Shown here one piece after another: positions 1 through 12,790 of a stretch of 64,000 nt of DNA (within the stretch, counting starts at the first letter, position 1; each line of letters begins with the position of its first letter). Both the position numbers and the translations under genes were made by a program. The notes below the pieces were generated by a model. That model did no database searches, was not told where the DNA came from, and saw nothing but the letters and a program-made list of their open reading frames with translations. Origin of the DNA: Pterobdella sp. o SKG-2022 (Eukaryota > Annelida > Clitellata > Hirudinida > Piscicolidae); contig OZ038322.1 in the NCBI GenBank assembly GCA_964035795.1, positions 15,175,447 through 15,239,446 of the forward strand, written 5' to 3'.

Positions 1-799
1 TAGTATATTTTAAAAAAATGCTTTTTTAGAATCTTATTGTTGAAATGATTTTTTTATATAATCTTATGTGTTCATTTGGGAAAACATATTTTCACCACAA
101 TCTATAACGTGGACTTTGAAAAATCCTCAATACAAAAATTAAATCAGTAAGTGAATATTTTTATTAATTTTCTTGAACTCTGTACCATCAACACAAAAAT
201 CCAAATAAAATGCTGCAGATATTAAAACACGCACAACCACCATAGCAACCGATGCAGTTCATGCGCTTATAAGCACCATCAATGCGGTTCGGAGAGAGTC
301 TTGAGCATGCCCAAGGTATAATGTTTGATGATTTTATTATATTGGATGTTTATTTATATTTTAATATGTTACTCAACTGATTATTGCGACTTTTTTTGAG
401 GTTAGTGAGATTTTTAACAAAGTTTAAAATTACTTTTCAAAATTTATGTCATTAGGTCATAAGTTTGGAATATTTCTTAAAAACCTTTGACTGAACAAAT
501 TTTCTCTAATTGAGTCTTGGTATTGTCTAAACAAAAAACCGTATTTAATATTATATTATAAATTTTATTAGAATAGATTTAAAAAAACGGAAAAAATTGA
601 AGTTTTTTTTGAACAATGAAGTTTTAAATATTAACTCTACCTTCATTTAAAAACCACATCAATTTAAAAAAAAAGTCTAAAACAAAAATTAAAATTAAAC
701 ATAATATTTGCTTTGAAAACCATCACGACAAACACCCACTCAATGGTGGTTGCTTTTTAAAACACTCAATGATTTTAATTAAACAAATGCCAATGAATG

Positions 800-934
800 T
801 TATAACGACTGTATGCTGTCGTATTTAATCTCAATGCCATTCCGAACCATCGAGAAAGGCTTCATTCTGTTGCCAGTTAATACTCCATTCAAGATCGTAG
901 TGATTGCTGGCAATTTCTCCATTGTATCATGCAT
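800..934 (-). CDS. Candidate short ORF or terminal exon, unknown product
   Basis: A 44-codon open stretch on the minus strand runs from an ATG at 934 to a TAA at 800-802. Its base composition is more balanced than the flanks and the peptide mixes charged and hydrophobic residues, ending in IKYDSIQSL. I do not recognise a family. An AG lies just upstream of the ATG on the minus strand, so it could be the last exon of a minus-strand gene, but no partner exon was found. An open frame of this length is easily met by chance in this window, so this is weak. Confidence 0.15.
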   Translation of the reverse strand: MHDTMEKLPAITTILNGVLTGNRMKPFSMVRNGIEIKYDSIQSL

Positions 935-1237
935 AGAACTTTCCATTACAAGAAATAAAAGCGTTTAAGAAGCTCACTATTGCAAATAGTCTTGTGAGTC
1001 TTTTTTCTAAATTTAATTTAATCTTTGGCAGTTTTAACTTTGATGTCTATTTTGTGATTTATCGAGTCTTTCTCGAGAAGATTTCCAAAAAAAAAAAACA
1101 TAAAATAACAATTAAAATTAAAAATAAACAAAAAACTAAGGATAAAATTTCTAAACAGTTTTAATCAAGCGAGTCCCGATCTAAGGCAGCTTCTTGATTT
1201 GCATGTATATTGGCTTCTCAAACAAATGACGTCTTAT

Positions 1238-1336
1238 TTATAATGGTACTCCATCAACTCGCATACAGGCCACACTGAAGGCATGATCATCAACATCTTC
1301 TTCATCTTCATCTCCATTTCTTCCCTCCAAGAAGGT
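1238..1336 (-). CDS. Candidate acidic C-terminal exon, unknown product
   Basis: On the minus strand 33 codons stay open and end in TAA at 1238-1240, followed at once by an AATAAG-like signal. The peptide has an acidic run (GDEDEEDVDD) and then a mixed tail ending in VDGVPL. The acidic run comes from a CATCTT-type simple repeat, which weakens the case. The plus strand here also has an acceptor-like CAG and a GT donor after position 1335, so the strand itself is uncertain. Confidence 0.15.
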   Translation of the reverse strand, partial: TFLEGRNGDEDEEDVDDHAFSVACMRVDGVPL

Positions 1337-1856
1337 ACTTATCATGAAGCAATGCTATAAGGGAAGCATGTTCATGTATAGAGAATTGTTTTAGAGAAAT
1401 TTTGTAACAACCAAGGTGTTATTTAATATCGAGTGAATTTGCTCAGCCAAGCAAATGATTAACATTCTTTTTACTAAACGGACCATTGTTTACCCAATTG
1501 AGTTGCTGTTTGCTTATTTTGAGTGAAAATGTACACAAGATGTACAAACGTGAGTTGAGAGATGGATGGGTGATGGGTGATGTCTCGAGTCAAATGATGT
1601 CCACAAGATTCTAAGTGTGGTAGTAGTCGAAGGTCAATAGATAAAAATTAAAAATTTTTTTTCCACAATTATGAATCGAAACATTGAAAATTCCCTTTGA
1701 TACATCTAGTTTTAAGGATTTTAACCCCATAGCAAAGCTGAAATAGAGAGTTATCATTGAACAAACAGTTGAGAATGCAACAAGAAGTGTGCCATTATTA
1801 TTTATATTCTTCGAATTGCACACACATCTGAGCCAACAAACACAGCCATGGTAGTA

Positions 1857-1868
1857 TAGTGAAGTTGG
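1857..1868 (+). repeat. tRNA-like A box (possible SINE remnant)
   Basis: The twelve bases TAGTGAAGTTGG fit the RNA polymerase III A-box pattern TRGYnnAnnnGG. No good B box follows at the usual distance and no acceptor stem can be folded, so this is not a working tRNA gene. The head closely resembles the one at 34947, suggesting a degraded tRNA-derived SINE. Confidence 0.3.
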
Positions 1869-2792
1869 TTAGAGTCAGTGCCCTGGAACGACCTTATCAG
1901 GATTTACATAAAAACTAATTTAATAATTTTGTTGGCTGTTTTTTTACAATGTTGTTTATTCAGTGAAACTTGATAGTTTTGAGTGGAATATAAGACTTAA
2001 TTGTTTCTTTAAAGTGCAGGAGTACTTGCTACTTAAGTGCTATTACCAAGTACACCATTTATTTCCTTTTGATATCTTCAACAATTAAATCAAACATTGT
2101 CTCTTCAATTTATATCAACAAATTCATAATATTTTTTTAATTTATCAAAAATAAATTCACATTTATGATTTCCAAATGAGTTATTGGCAATTTATTTAAA
2201 ACGAGATGCTTATGAAATAAACAAAAAACTAACTTTTATAAAAGTTCAACTACATCCACCCCATCAAATTAATTATTATTGTCGAAAGTTTTTGCGCAGG
2301 ATTCAGGCAGGATTGAATGCAAAAGTAGCCTATATAACACAAACCACCTCGATCCCATTCTTGTAATTGACTTATATCTCGGAGGACGACGGTTCAAAAA
2401 AGCTTTTTCCTACTCTCTTTTCAACAACATTGTATATCAGATGGAAGCATGAAATAGAGAGATTCGAGATAGGAAAAACGAAAATCCTAAAAGCAATACT
2501 TAAGACGAAAAAAATGGAAAAAAAATAGAAAAATATACATGAAGCTAGAAAAATGGAAATACAAGAAATAAAAATGTTTGAAAAGAAAAAAAAATGAAAA
2601 ATGCTATTTGTATTGTTCTATGATGGTTAAAGCTTATTTTCCTTAAGAATAAAATAACTTGTCCATTAAGTGGATAGGCATATAATTGGAAAATTTTGTG
2701 TGAATAGATGTTTCGATTATGCATTCATATGAAAGCTGGAAACATTTGTTCTTCGTCATATATAAAGTATAAACTAAACTCAAAAATAATAG

Positions 2793-3000
2793 GCAAAAGA
2801 TTGGTCATGAATCGAAGCCTTCACATGTAGTTGTTGAAAGCAGTGTTAACATTTTAAAAAGATCATTTCAACATTGTGGCTTTATGCTTCGAAGTGACCT
2901 ATCCGCTGATAAGCATTTTGATGTCTTGAAGGAGTTTGTGTTGGAGTGTTCATGTTGCGAAGCTTATGTTAAGATGTTTCTTCAAAAATTTCAACGTTAA
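2793..3000 (+). CDS. Candidate terminal exon of an unidentified gene
   Basis: An open frame without internal stops ends in TAA at 2998-3000. It follows an AG at 2791-2792 and would enter with one base completing a codon. The peptide looks protein-like, with a leucine- and cysteine-containing tail (HFDVLKEFVLECSCCEAYV). An AATAAA lies at 3042-3047, 42 bp after the stop, as expected for a last exon. Against it: the acceptor lacks a pyrimidine tract, no upstream exon was found, and open stretches of this size occur by chance. I do not recognise the family. Confidence 0.25.
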
Positions 3001-3041
3001 AAAGTCTATGGCGAAGAAAAAGTTTCATATTTTAAAAAATC

Positions 3042-3047
3042 AATAAA
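3042..3047 (+). terminator. AATAAA downstream of candidate exon
   Basis: A canonical polyadenylation hexamer lies 42 bp after the stop of the candidate exon at 2793-3000. AATAAA is common in AT-rich DNA, so alone it proves little. Confidence 0.2.
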
Positions 3048-4703
3048 ATCCCTTGTATGTGAATTCATCTTTGGAAGCTCTATATTTGGCTTTCATCAGT
3101 TGCTGTCGTGCTTTCCACTTTTAAACATTTAAGTTTAATATTATTTCATTTACTAATCAATAATTTCAAAAAATATTGATTTTTTAAAGGTTATTTTGAG
3201 GTAAATAAATCTAATGGCCTAAGTAATGTTGAAATGTCCACAAAATAAGTTTCGGATACGTGGGAAGTGATGATTTTGAGAACATGATAGAAAGATAATT
3301 AATCCAATTTTCAAGTTTATTTTATTATTCTTTCAACGTTAAATTAGTTTTAAAAAATTATTGCCAAGTTAAGTTATAAATAATTTTTGGGATGAATCAT
3401 AAATTACTTTAAAATTGAATTAATATATAAAATGAAATAAATCTGGAAATATAGTTTCAAATGATTATTTTAAAAGCATAAAACTCGCCCATAAACCCGA
3501 TTGCATCTCGATTTTGAAGTTTCTTTTCTTACCAGTGGAGCGTCGTTAAAAGCATGCAAAACTCTATTTAGAGAAAAAAACATTTTTTGTCCAAAAAAAG
3601 TAAATTTTTTAGGCAAATGAATGCAAAATTGTTTTATTTTCAAACAAAAAAAGTTTTTAAATATTTTCTTTGACAAATTTTTTGTTACCAAAATGTTTCT
3701 ACATAGATTGAAAACACTGAAGAAATTAGCGGCTTTATACATTTTGATTTCCAATTCATCATGCTCTCCTAAGATGACTTGAATGCACATTTGCTCAAAA
3801 CTTAAACTTCACATTTACATCTTATTTGAAATTTCTCAAATTTCTTCAAGATGGAAATTTACAGAATTATCATATGTATTTTCAGTATTAATTTTGCTTT
3901 TTGCAAATATTTTTCAAGTTATTTCTTTTTTTTACACCAATCTCATCGATTGCATATTTTTAAACCTTCGATTACAAAACAATTAATATTTTCATTTGAA
4001 AATGTTAGCAATTACATGCAACAGTGCAAACAAGTTTGAAACAAAAACTTATTTTAAAATATTCAAAAATTTCAGTAAAAATACAAAATGAGTTCATATT
4101 TTGATTAATTACTCAAGAAGGCGGTTTGTATGTGGCTTGCACGTTATTCAATGAACGAGATTTAACGAAGTATGCGACTAAATAACACATTAACAAGTCA
4201 CGAGTAGGCTGATGAATACAAATTTTTCCATCAGAAAGTTTCTGCCGGCAATAAACAAAAACTTGGCAATAAAACAAAAAGAGCAATTTAATTAGTGGCA
4301 AATCACGTTCGATAATTGTCAATCACATGCTATAATATGGTAGATCTCTCATTGTTCAACATACTCAAAAACATCAGAAAAACAAATTTTAATGATTGCA
4401 AAGAGAATAATCTCTCAGCGTTTTATGGCACTCTGAAGTTGCCAAACACGAGAATTATATAGCGGGTCATATCACTCCACTATTTAATTCAAGTCGTAAC
4501 ATACATCATGCAGTTGTTTTTTAATGAAAAACAAAAAATAATGGTTTTTTTACGTTTTAATTATTGTGTTTTGATTGTTGTTTCAAATTTTTTGATCAAA
4601 ACCATTTACACCAAAAATAATTTTTTTATTAAGATGACTGATACAGCGTAATATAATGTAGGTTTATAAATTTTTTAATGAAAGCATTTATATTCTATTT
4701 TTT

Positions 4704-4793
4704 CACCATCATTATTATCACCAAAATTATCACTGACATCATCATCATCCTCCTCATCATCACCATCATCATTATCATCATCTTCATCATCAT
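4704..4793. repeat. Imperfect (ATC)n trinucleotide repeat
   Basis: About 90 bp of ATC/ATT/ACC triplets, interrupted in several places, in a non-coding stretch. Confidence 0.8.
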
Positions 4794-6186
4794 AGAGCAA
4801 GCTCTATAAAAAAATAACGTCATTAATTTCTTCTTTAAAAACAAAAAGTTCATATAAATCAATTTTCAAATTTTTCGCAAATTTATTTAAAGTTTATTTT
4901 AAACGATTTTGCTGAGAAATTGTTTTTGAGGTCTTCTTTCAACTTGTAATTGAAACAAAATTAAATTTAATTTTTAAATAAATTCATATTTTTTACTTCA
5001 GTTTTTATATTCAAACTCAAAAATAACTTACAACTAAAAACCTGTGAACAATCCTATTACCGTTAAGCAAAGCTTCTATCTAACTTACATTCCACGACAC
5101 ACATTGATCGAACCAAACCACCACACAAGGCTTGAACGCTCACTAAAACCTTTCATTTTATCATAAAAGTCAAAAGTTGCTCCACTTTGTATACAATCCC
5201 TGCCCGACAAACCTCGTCATAACTCAAACCCACAATCAATGCTTGTTATGTCTCTGAGCACTGTGTTCTAGTGTGTTTCAAGTATTTATAATAAATTTGA
5301 AAAAAAATTTTTCCTTTGAAAGTTTTTTAGTGTGTATGATGCTGTATATGTCGTGAAATGTTTAGCGTTTTAAAAATGAAACGTTGACTTAGGTAAGCTC
5401 TAAGACAGACAAAAACAATAGAAGCCTCAATAGAGTCGTTTTTCTAAACGTTTCAGCATATCCCATTAAAGGCTGAATGAAGCACTGAAAACTATTATAG
5501 CCATTGATTTCTTAATGAAAATATGGCCAAACATCTTGGAATTAAAAACTGCCATAAAGAAACTTAAAGAAGAAACAAGGCTTTGGTAGTCACATCACGA
5601 CCTCCACATCACTCTTACTTGGTGCTTTGTGCTTGCTTTCTTCTGTATTATTTCGTGTTTCTATGCACCAGCCACGAATACATGTGCTCGTCACTATGTT
5701 TGATTGAAGTTTATTGGTTGTGGTGGAGGTGTAATGTATGAGAATCGTGTTGAGCCCTCAGTAATCTGGGTTTGGTTTGCAAAAGAATTGGTGGAGAGTT
5801 TTTGATCGAAGTGACAACTGAGTAATGTTTATTTCAAGCTCGAAGTTTTTGACTTTCATGAAATTATCATCTAGCAATCATTTATACTTTCAACTTTATC
5901 TTTATCTCACATACTAAAAAATATTTTTAATACTTCAAAAATTGTCTCATCAGCTAATATTTCATAAAAAAGCTAGCTTACTCAAAATTCCTATCTTTTT
6001 TGCTTCAATTCAGATAATGGGCGTTAAATTTGAAATTGTCTCAACAAAAATTTGCAAATAGATTTTCTTTGTGAGATTGAGATTCGTCAAATAGTGTGCA
6101 CTTGAACATGTACTCCAAGTTCAGCCTGTCTAACCTTTGATTAACTCGTCAAAACTTCTAAATTCGTTTATAGAACTGTTACATTT

Positions 6187-6351
6187 TTGCGCAGATACCA
6201 TTTTTTGAGTAGACACCACTTCTCTGCACAAATCCCATTTTTCTGCGTAGATACCACTTCTCTGCGTAAATTCCGCTTCGCTGCGTAGATCCCACTTCCC
6301 GGCGTAGACCCCACTTTTCTGCGCAGATTCCACTTCCCTGCGTAGACCTCA
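6187..6351. repeat. 19-bp minisatellite, about 8.6 copies
   Basis: A 19-bp unit close to CTGCGTAGATACCACTTCT recurs head to tail; clear copies begin at 6243, 6262, 6281, 6300, 6319 and 6338, with more diverged copies to the left. Because 19 is not a multiple of three, the minus strand shows the same repeated peptide in three overlapping frames. Those frames are by-products of the repeat, not genes. Confidence 0.85.
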
Positions 6352-9300
6352 TGAAATGTTGCAAAAATATTTTTGTGATTCATAATATCGTTAATGCAAT
6401 TTTTTTTCTAGTTTTGGTTTTTTTTTGTTGCAGCTGCGTTGATTTTTTCCATAATTTTACAACTTAAAATGGATTCCAAGTGTGATTTTGATTTTTGTGT
6501 AAATTATCAATTTTATTTGTTAAACTTAATCTAAATTCGTAAAATTTTTTTGATAATTAACATTGAATAAATGTTATTTTTTTACATGAAGTCAGACATA
6601 ACAGAAATTCATGCAATTTAAAATATGAGGACCTAAAAGAGTTGGAACTTTCGTCAAACCATGAATCCGTAACAGATTTCGCAAAAATAATTTTTTTTAT
6701 CTTTTATAAGCTTTGTGAAAAAATTTTCTTTCAAGTTTATAAATCTGCCGTATGATCTGAGTATTTCAAACTACGAGGATGAACGGAGAAAGGATTGGAC
6801 ACCCAGCTTTTTATTTTGATATGAAGATTTCAAAAAATACACCGTCAATCCTTTTGTGATTGAATTAAGCTTCTCTTACGTCAAAACTATAATCCAAAGT
6901 CATTTTGAGTGTTTCTACCGCGAGTTATTGCATTGTGGGCGGTAATTTTTTATAATTTTAAATTGTTTTTAAATTTTTTGCAAAAAATGATTATCAAAAC
7001 CGGATTAAAAGTATTTAAGGAATGCTTATTTAAAAATTCAAATTAAACTTTAAAGTTGAAATACCATTTTTCATCATCTCTGCCATAAAACTCATAAATT
7101 TTTGAAAATTATTTTCAAAACTTCAAAACAATTTTTAAACACAAAAAATTTTTAGTTACAAAAACGAGACAATTCAAGAGCTTGAAACTCTTGCGAATGC
7201 AGAATCAAATGTGAAAAACACCACTTCTGCTGATGTTGATATTGAATGTGGAGGTTGTTAATGCAACCAAGGCTTGTTCTCATGGTTTTGAATATTGCTT
7301 TAAATTTTGCTCTTTTATTAGTTGAACTTTGTATTTTAAAGACCATCAATAAATGTTTTGAGTTTATTTTGTTAGTATGGCGTTTGAACATCTTTTATTT
7401 ATGGCGAGTTTCGAAGATGTGATTGAGATATAGCTCAGGATTGGATAATGGAAATGTTTGAGCAAAAAAGAATGTTGCAGTTTAAATAGAATTGTATCGA
7501 TCCACAGATAAGTAGTGGAACGTGAGAAAAAATATAAAAACAAACGATTAAATTTCTACGGAATGACTTTTTCGAGTCGAGAATAATTGATTTTACTGAT
7601 TACTCTAAATAAAATAAAATGTTGACTTTTTCGCTGTTTGAATTTTCAATTTACTTTAACATAAAAATTTTTTGCAATGTAGATTTGGTTCAGCAAAAAT
7701 TCCTCCAAAACCCACTTTGCAAACCAACATTTCAAATGAATAAAAACCAAACGAAATGCTTCAAGACTTGCCGATAAACTCTCGATGTAGAAACTCATTT
7801 GAGAATAATTTAATGGCTTTGTTTTGAATGTTTTGTTCACAAATTCGACAAGCTAATAACCACTCAAGACGAAAGCAACAAACGACAAAAGCCTGAAAAG
7901 TGTGCCATTGAGCTGTGCAACCGCTATGTAGTCTTTTGAATTATGTCTAATGAGCCGAATTCCTCACAATGGACAAATAAACTCACATTATCTGCATTCC
8001 TGTGCTATTTCTGTATCAAATATTGAACATTCCAAAAGAAATATTGACTATTTTTCAAATACTTTCAATGTTATTAAAATATTTATCAAGGATGTTTTTC
8101 AATCGTTTTGTTGAAATTTTAAAAATTTTTCAAGCTCATGTTATTTTTAATTCATGAGCAAACTTTCAAAATGAGATTAATTTGCATTTAAACAAAATTA
8201 ATGGCAAAACAAACTAATGAATGTCTCTACCATCTCACAAACTCACAACCACACAACATCTTTCACCCAATCACATGACAACCAATTAGCAACCCCATTC
8301 AAGACTCCTACCCACAACACCACACCGTCACAATATTTACACACTCATATAAAAAATAAACCATAAAAAATTTGTAAAAATCCCTTTGCAGAACCCCACA
8401 CAACCATCCATGACCCCCAGCATAGACCACATACCCATTCAAAACCCCATCAACATGCGGCATTAAATAAATGAAAGTTTTTAAAAGACTATTTCTCTTT
8501 GTATTTTACAATGTCTTTGATGGATCGTTTTGGCTACGTGTTCTGAAACGTCACGAAAATGTGCATGCCGTGCACAATAGTGGTTGTGTAAGGAAATGCT
8601 GATAACAGATAACTGCATATCAATGATAAGAGAGGTTGCCAGGGGTTGAGAGCTGACTCCTCTTTTGAAGGGGCTGGTTAGGGCTTCTAGGTTGCGCTAG
8701 ATTTTTTATTAAATTTTTTGTTTTTTAAAAAATTATATTTTTTGAAACTATTTTAGCCTTAATGTAATATATTCAAAACTAAAAAACTCAAGTTGATATC
8801 ATTATTATCTTATTGTTTTTCATAATTTTTTGTTTTTATTTTATCCAAAAGTTTCATTATTGTTGTTTATTTATCTCATTGATATTTCTTTAGTCTATTC
8901 ATTATCATTCTATTTGAATAATGTTGTCACTAGGATTTTTTTTACTGTTTTTACTCTCTTCATTTAATTATTATTTTTAAAAACTTGTCTTTCAATTTCA
9001 TTGTTGTTTTTATTTTTTATAGTATTATTATTGTTATTTATTTTATTTTTTTTTATTTTTATTATCTATCAAAATATTATTTTTCTTATTGTTGGTTTAT
9101 TATGATGTTATTGAGGTCTACAGGCTGGAGAGATGACAATGCTGGCATGTGAATGATGGATCACATTTCTGTAGTCCTATTCTCGCCCCCCTTTTTGTAT
9201 CCTTCTTTGTATAGCATTCAATAAATAATAACACTAAATCCAATATGAAATATTAATGATATAATGAATTTATTTGTTTTATGTTTTTTATTATTTGTAT

Positions 9301-11140
9301 GAGTGTGGGAATACTGTTTTATCTTTTGATTTTGAAGTTTTTTTGTGAAACAAACTTTCTATCAAGTTATAGAAGTTTGTGGGGGTAAGGAGCTTAGATA
9401 ATATGTAGTTTAAAGAGAGTGGTGATATAGCAGGCTGTGGGATGTGTGGTATGTTTGAAGTGCGTGATTAGCCGTTCGAGTGTTTCAATCGAAATAGAAA
9501 TAGAGTGAGGTATGATGGAGAAACATGTGATATGAAATGAGTTACTCACAAGAGTATCTGTGTTGCAACATATAATAGATGATACAGGAATATTTGCGCC
9601 ATTGAGAGCGTATAAAATGTTGTAAGATATATGATACAAACATCTATTAATGTTGCACAATACATTATGTGGTGTGGGAAGAGAGACGAGTTCGAGTGAG
9701 GTAATAGAGTTTGGGTGGAGTTTTTCAAATCAAAAATAAAATTTTCAAATATTGTTTTAATGTTTTATTTTTAATTTGTCTCATTAAATTATTTTAATTT
9801 TGTTTTTTTGTCGACTGTTCAAATGTTGATGCTTGAAATCGAAGCTTTTTTTGCACATTTCTTGCCTGTCAAAGCAAACGGAGGTTGATAAATTTGAATT
9901 CTCCCCTCATAGGGAAAACACTATTTTTTCATTAATCCATAGTTTTGAGTTTTTTTGAGTATTGATGTTTCGAAAAAAAAAAGCAAATATAAAATGAAGT
10001 ATGAAAAAGATTTAAATGAAATATGAAATAAGATAAAAAAATACGAGTTAAAGAACCAAATAAAAACAAAAAACTAAATAAGCTGAGAACATTCAATCAG
10101 CATCGATGCCGAGTAGGTAATAAAGTTAGTGCGTATTAAACGAATTACGTCTCACATGATAATTATGATAATTTATGCAGTCCTTCTGCGCTAAAAAATG
10201 CTGTTACGATGACATTTATTAACTGGAAAGACAATGGCATTATATAGTGCTGTTTGCGATGTAATATAACTGGAAATGCTCTAGTGGCGTGAACTCGGAG
10301 TGTTTTTAGACCACTTGATGGTGTTTTAATGAGTTCCAGGGTTATTATGGTTATAAGGAAGAAATATTTGAGTACTTTTTAATGTTTCTTTGGTTTTATT
10401 TCTTTTTTTGATGTTCCCTGAATTCCATTTAACAGATAGTTTTATGATAAAATAAAAAAATTATTTCAATTTTATTTTCCTACTATCAACTTTTTTGCCA
10501 TAAAAACACGGCAGTAGTGTAATTTTGGCACGATTTAGTTGGAGTGAGATGCAATCACATCGAATTAAAGACCCCTTTCTACTTGCACCACGATCATTCT
10601 TGTATCCATACTTCTCGATTATCAACTCACTACTTCTTCATAACCTAGATAAAAGCTCTAAAGCTATTTTTGATTTGAAAATTTAAAAAAAAAGAATTGT
10701 TATACGTTTGCGATGGCATTGAGTTTACTGAAAAAAATTAGTTTTTAATCAAAAATGAGTTTTACTAAAAACTATTCTATTTGAAGTTACTTTTTATTGT
10801 TTTTAAGAATACTGTAGCTCCTTGAGTTTTTCTTTACAACAAACTTTTCTCTCGTTTTCCTTGAGGCTAATGCAAAATTTATTTTCCAAGTGTTTTTCAT
10901 TGAAAACAATGAATTGAAAAAAATTTGATCAACTGATATTTATTTAATAAAACATTATAATTTGTATAAAATATGCTTATTAAACTCTAAAATGAAATTC
11001 TGTTATGAGAATACAGTGACACAAATTTAATTATTTTGAACACAATGAACATCAAATATGGTTAAAGAAATACAACAAAATAAACAAGTTCAAAATCAAA
11101 ACAGATTGGTTTTGAAGGCCTGGTTGAGGTGTCAATCGAA

Positions 11141-11178
11141 TGCATGGGTCCGCATGGCTTGCATGGGTCCGCATGGCT
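11141..11178. repeat. Tandem duplication of a 19-bp unit
   Basis: TGCATGGGTCCGCATGGCT occurs twice back to back (11141-11159 and 11160-11178), with the start of a third copy after it. The two copies are identical, so the duplication is probably recent. Confidence 0.8.
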
Positions 11179-12790
11179 TGCATTCACGCTATTGTAGATT
11201 CATATGTTGATGATGAAATTTTATTTTGAATTACCAAAGTCATAATAAAATTGATGAATAATTATTTTTATGATTTAAATAAGTATTTATTAATTGAAAT
11301 ATTTTCTAGTTTCAAATTTGTCTGATATGATTGGATTGAAAAGTAGCTTTGAGAATGTGTCAATGCAAGCTAACTCAATTCCACAGCACTTCACTCAGGC
11401 TTTATTCAAAAAACGAAAAGGATTTTGAAACAAAATTGAAAAACACCAAAAAAACTATGAAGAAAGGTTGGATATATAAAAGTTTTTAAAAGTTACGAGA
11501 ATTAAAAACAAAAACGAAAAAAGTAGTATGCTTACACAGTGATGTATCACCTGATAGTGAGTTTTACTTGCAAAAGCGTCGTGATATCTTATTAGACTTT
11601 GAAAACTGAGCTTCATTTTAAGCAATTTATAATTAGCTTTGAAAATCAATTTTCAAAATTCATGCGAATACATTAAAAACAAAAGTTTGTCAAAAAAATT
11701 CAAAATTTTATAAATGTGGAAGTGCTTGAAACTTGGAAAAACCATAAAAACAGCAAAGATTCAACAGGCCAAAACTCAAAAAAAAGCGCATAGAAAACAA
11801 AAAAAAATATATATAAATATCATAAAAAAACATCACAAAATACAAGAATGTAGCAGAAACATCAGAACAAAATGATGAGAAGGACCTCAACTGCAAATGG
11901 AAATCAATAGTAAAAGCAATAGACACAACTGTAACTATGAAATGCTGCCATCACGCCAGAGCTATTTAAGAGAATAAATCATTCTGTGTGGAAGCTTTAA
12001 GTTATCGAAGTTAAATATTAATGAATCATGTTATAGGGGTTTAAGAAATTAATATTTTAAATTATGGGTGTTTTAAATTAATAGTATTTTAAATTATGAG
12101 AATTCTGATTTATTAATATTTTGAGAAATTAATATAATTAATTTTCAAATCTAAGAAAACTCAAATCCTAACGGAGTAGACTCACCCCACAAACTCTTAT
12201 AGCGTTTGTTCCATTGTTTTCCATTGAACCTTTCCAAAACATTCCAACAGGTCTCTAACCTTTTTTTTTATTGATTGAACTTTCAATATTTCTGACGTTT
12301 CTGCTCAATTTAATTGTTTTATTGAATGCATCTTGAGGGAATTCTATGTGGGCTGCGCTTTTCAATTGATTGTCTGCAACTTAGAGTAAACAAGAATGTT
12401 TGAACAATAAAGATTCATAAAAAATTTGTCTCGTAAAATGCTTTTTTAAAATATATAGTTACTCATGAAATTGAATGATGTGTATAAAAACGATATGATT
12501 TTAGATATTTTTAATTAAAAAGTTGTCACATGGAATGAAAATATAAAGATTTCTTCAAAGACAACATACAAATGTTTAAACGGAAGCAATGAAAAGTTTG
12601 AAAAATTAATAATTATAACAAGAAAAATAAATGGAAACTTGAAAAACAAGAAAAAAAGGAATAAAAATGACATGAAAAATAAAGAATATCATAAATAATA
12701 AAAAAACATAAAAATATATAAAAAAAAATAAAATTGGAAAATAAACAAAAGCATAACAAAGACCCTCAAGCACCCCACGACCACCCACAG

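Larger units (their letters stand above)
1..12790. other. Mostly non-coding region upstream of the acetylcholine receptor gene
   Basis: No gene can be assembled here with confidence. The sequence is AT-rich with many A and T runs and frequent stops in all six frames. It holds a few candidate exons (800-934, 1238-1336, 2793-3000), a trinucleotide repeat, a 19-bp minisatellite and a tRNA-like motif, each listed separately. The missing signal-peptide exon of the downstream nicotinic receptor should lie in the right-hand part, but I could not recognise it. The stretch at about 9.36-9.74 kb is less A/T-run-rich than its surroundings but has no recognisable product. Part may be intron 1 and promoter of the receptor gene. 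Confidence 0.5.

Noticed and set aside
6130..6383. Three overlapping minus-strand frames with repeated peptides
   Set aside because: All are translations of the 19-bp minisatellite in different frames.
8392..8466. 25-codon stretch after a good TTTGCAG acceptor, ending TAA at an AATAAA
   Set aside because: It lies in a long CA/CCA-rich non-coding tract, the peptide is low complexity and no partner exon was found.
9394..9728. Overlapping 88- and 60-codon minus-strand frames
   Set aside because: No recognisable motif, no splice context, and two frames open at once, so chance is the simpler reading.
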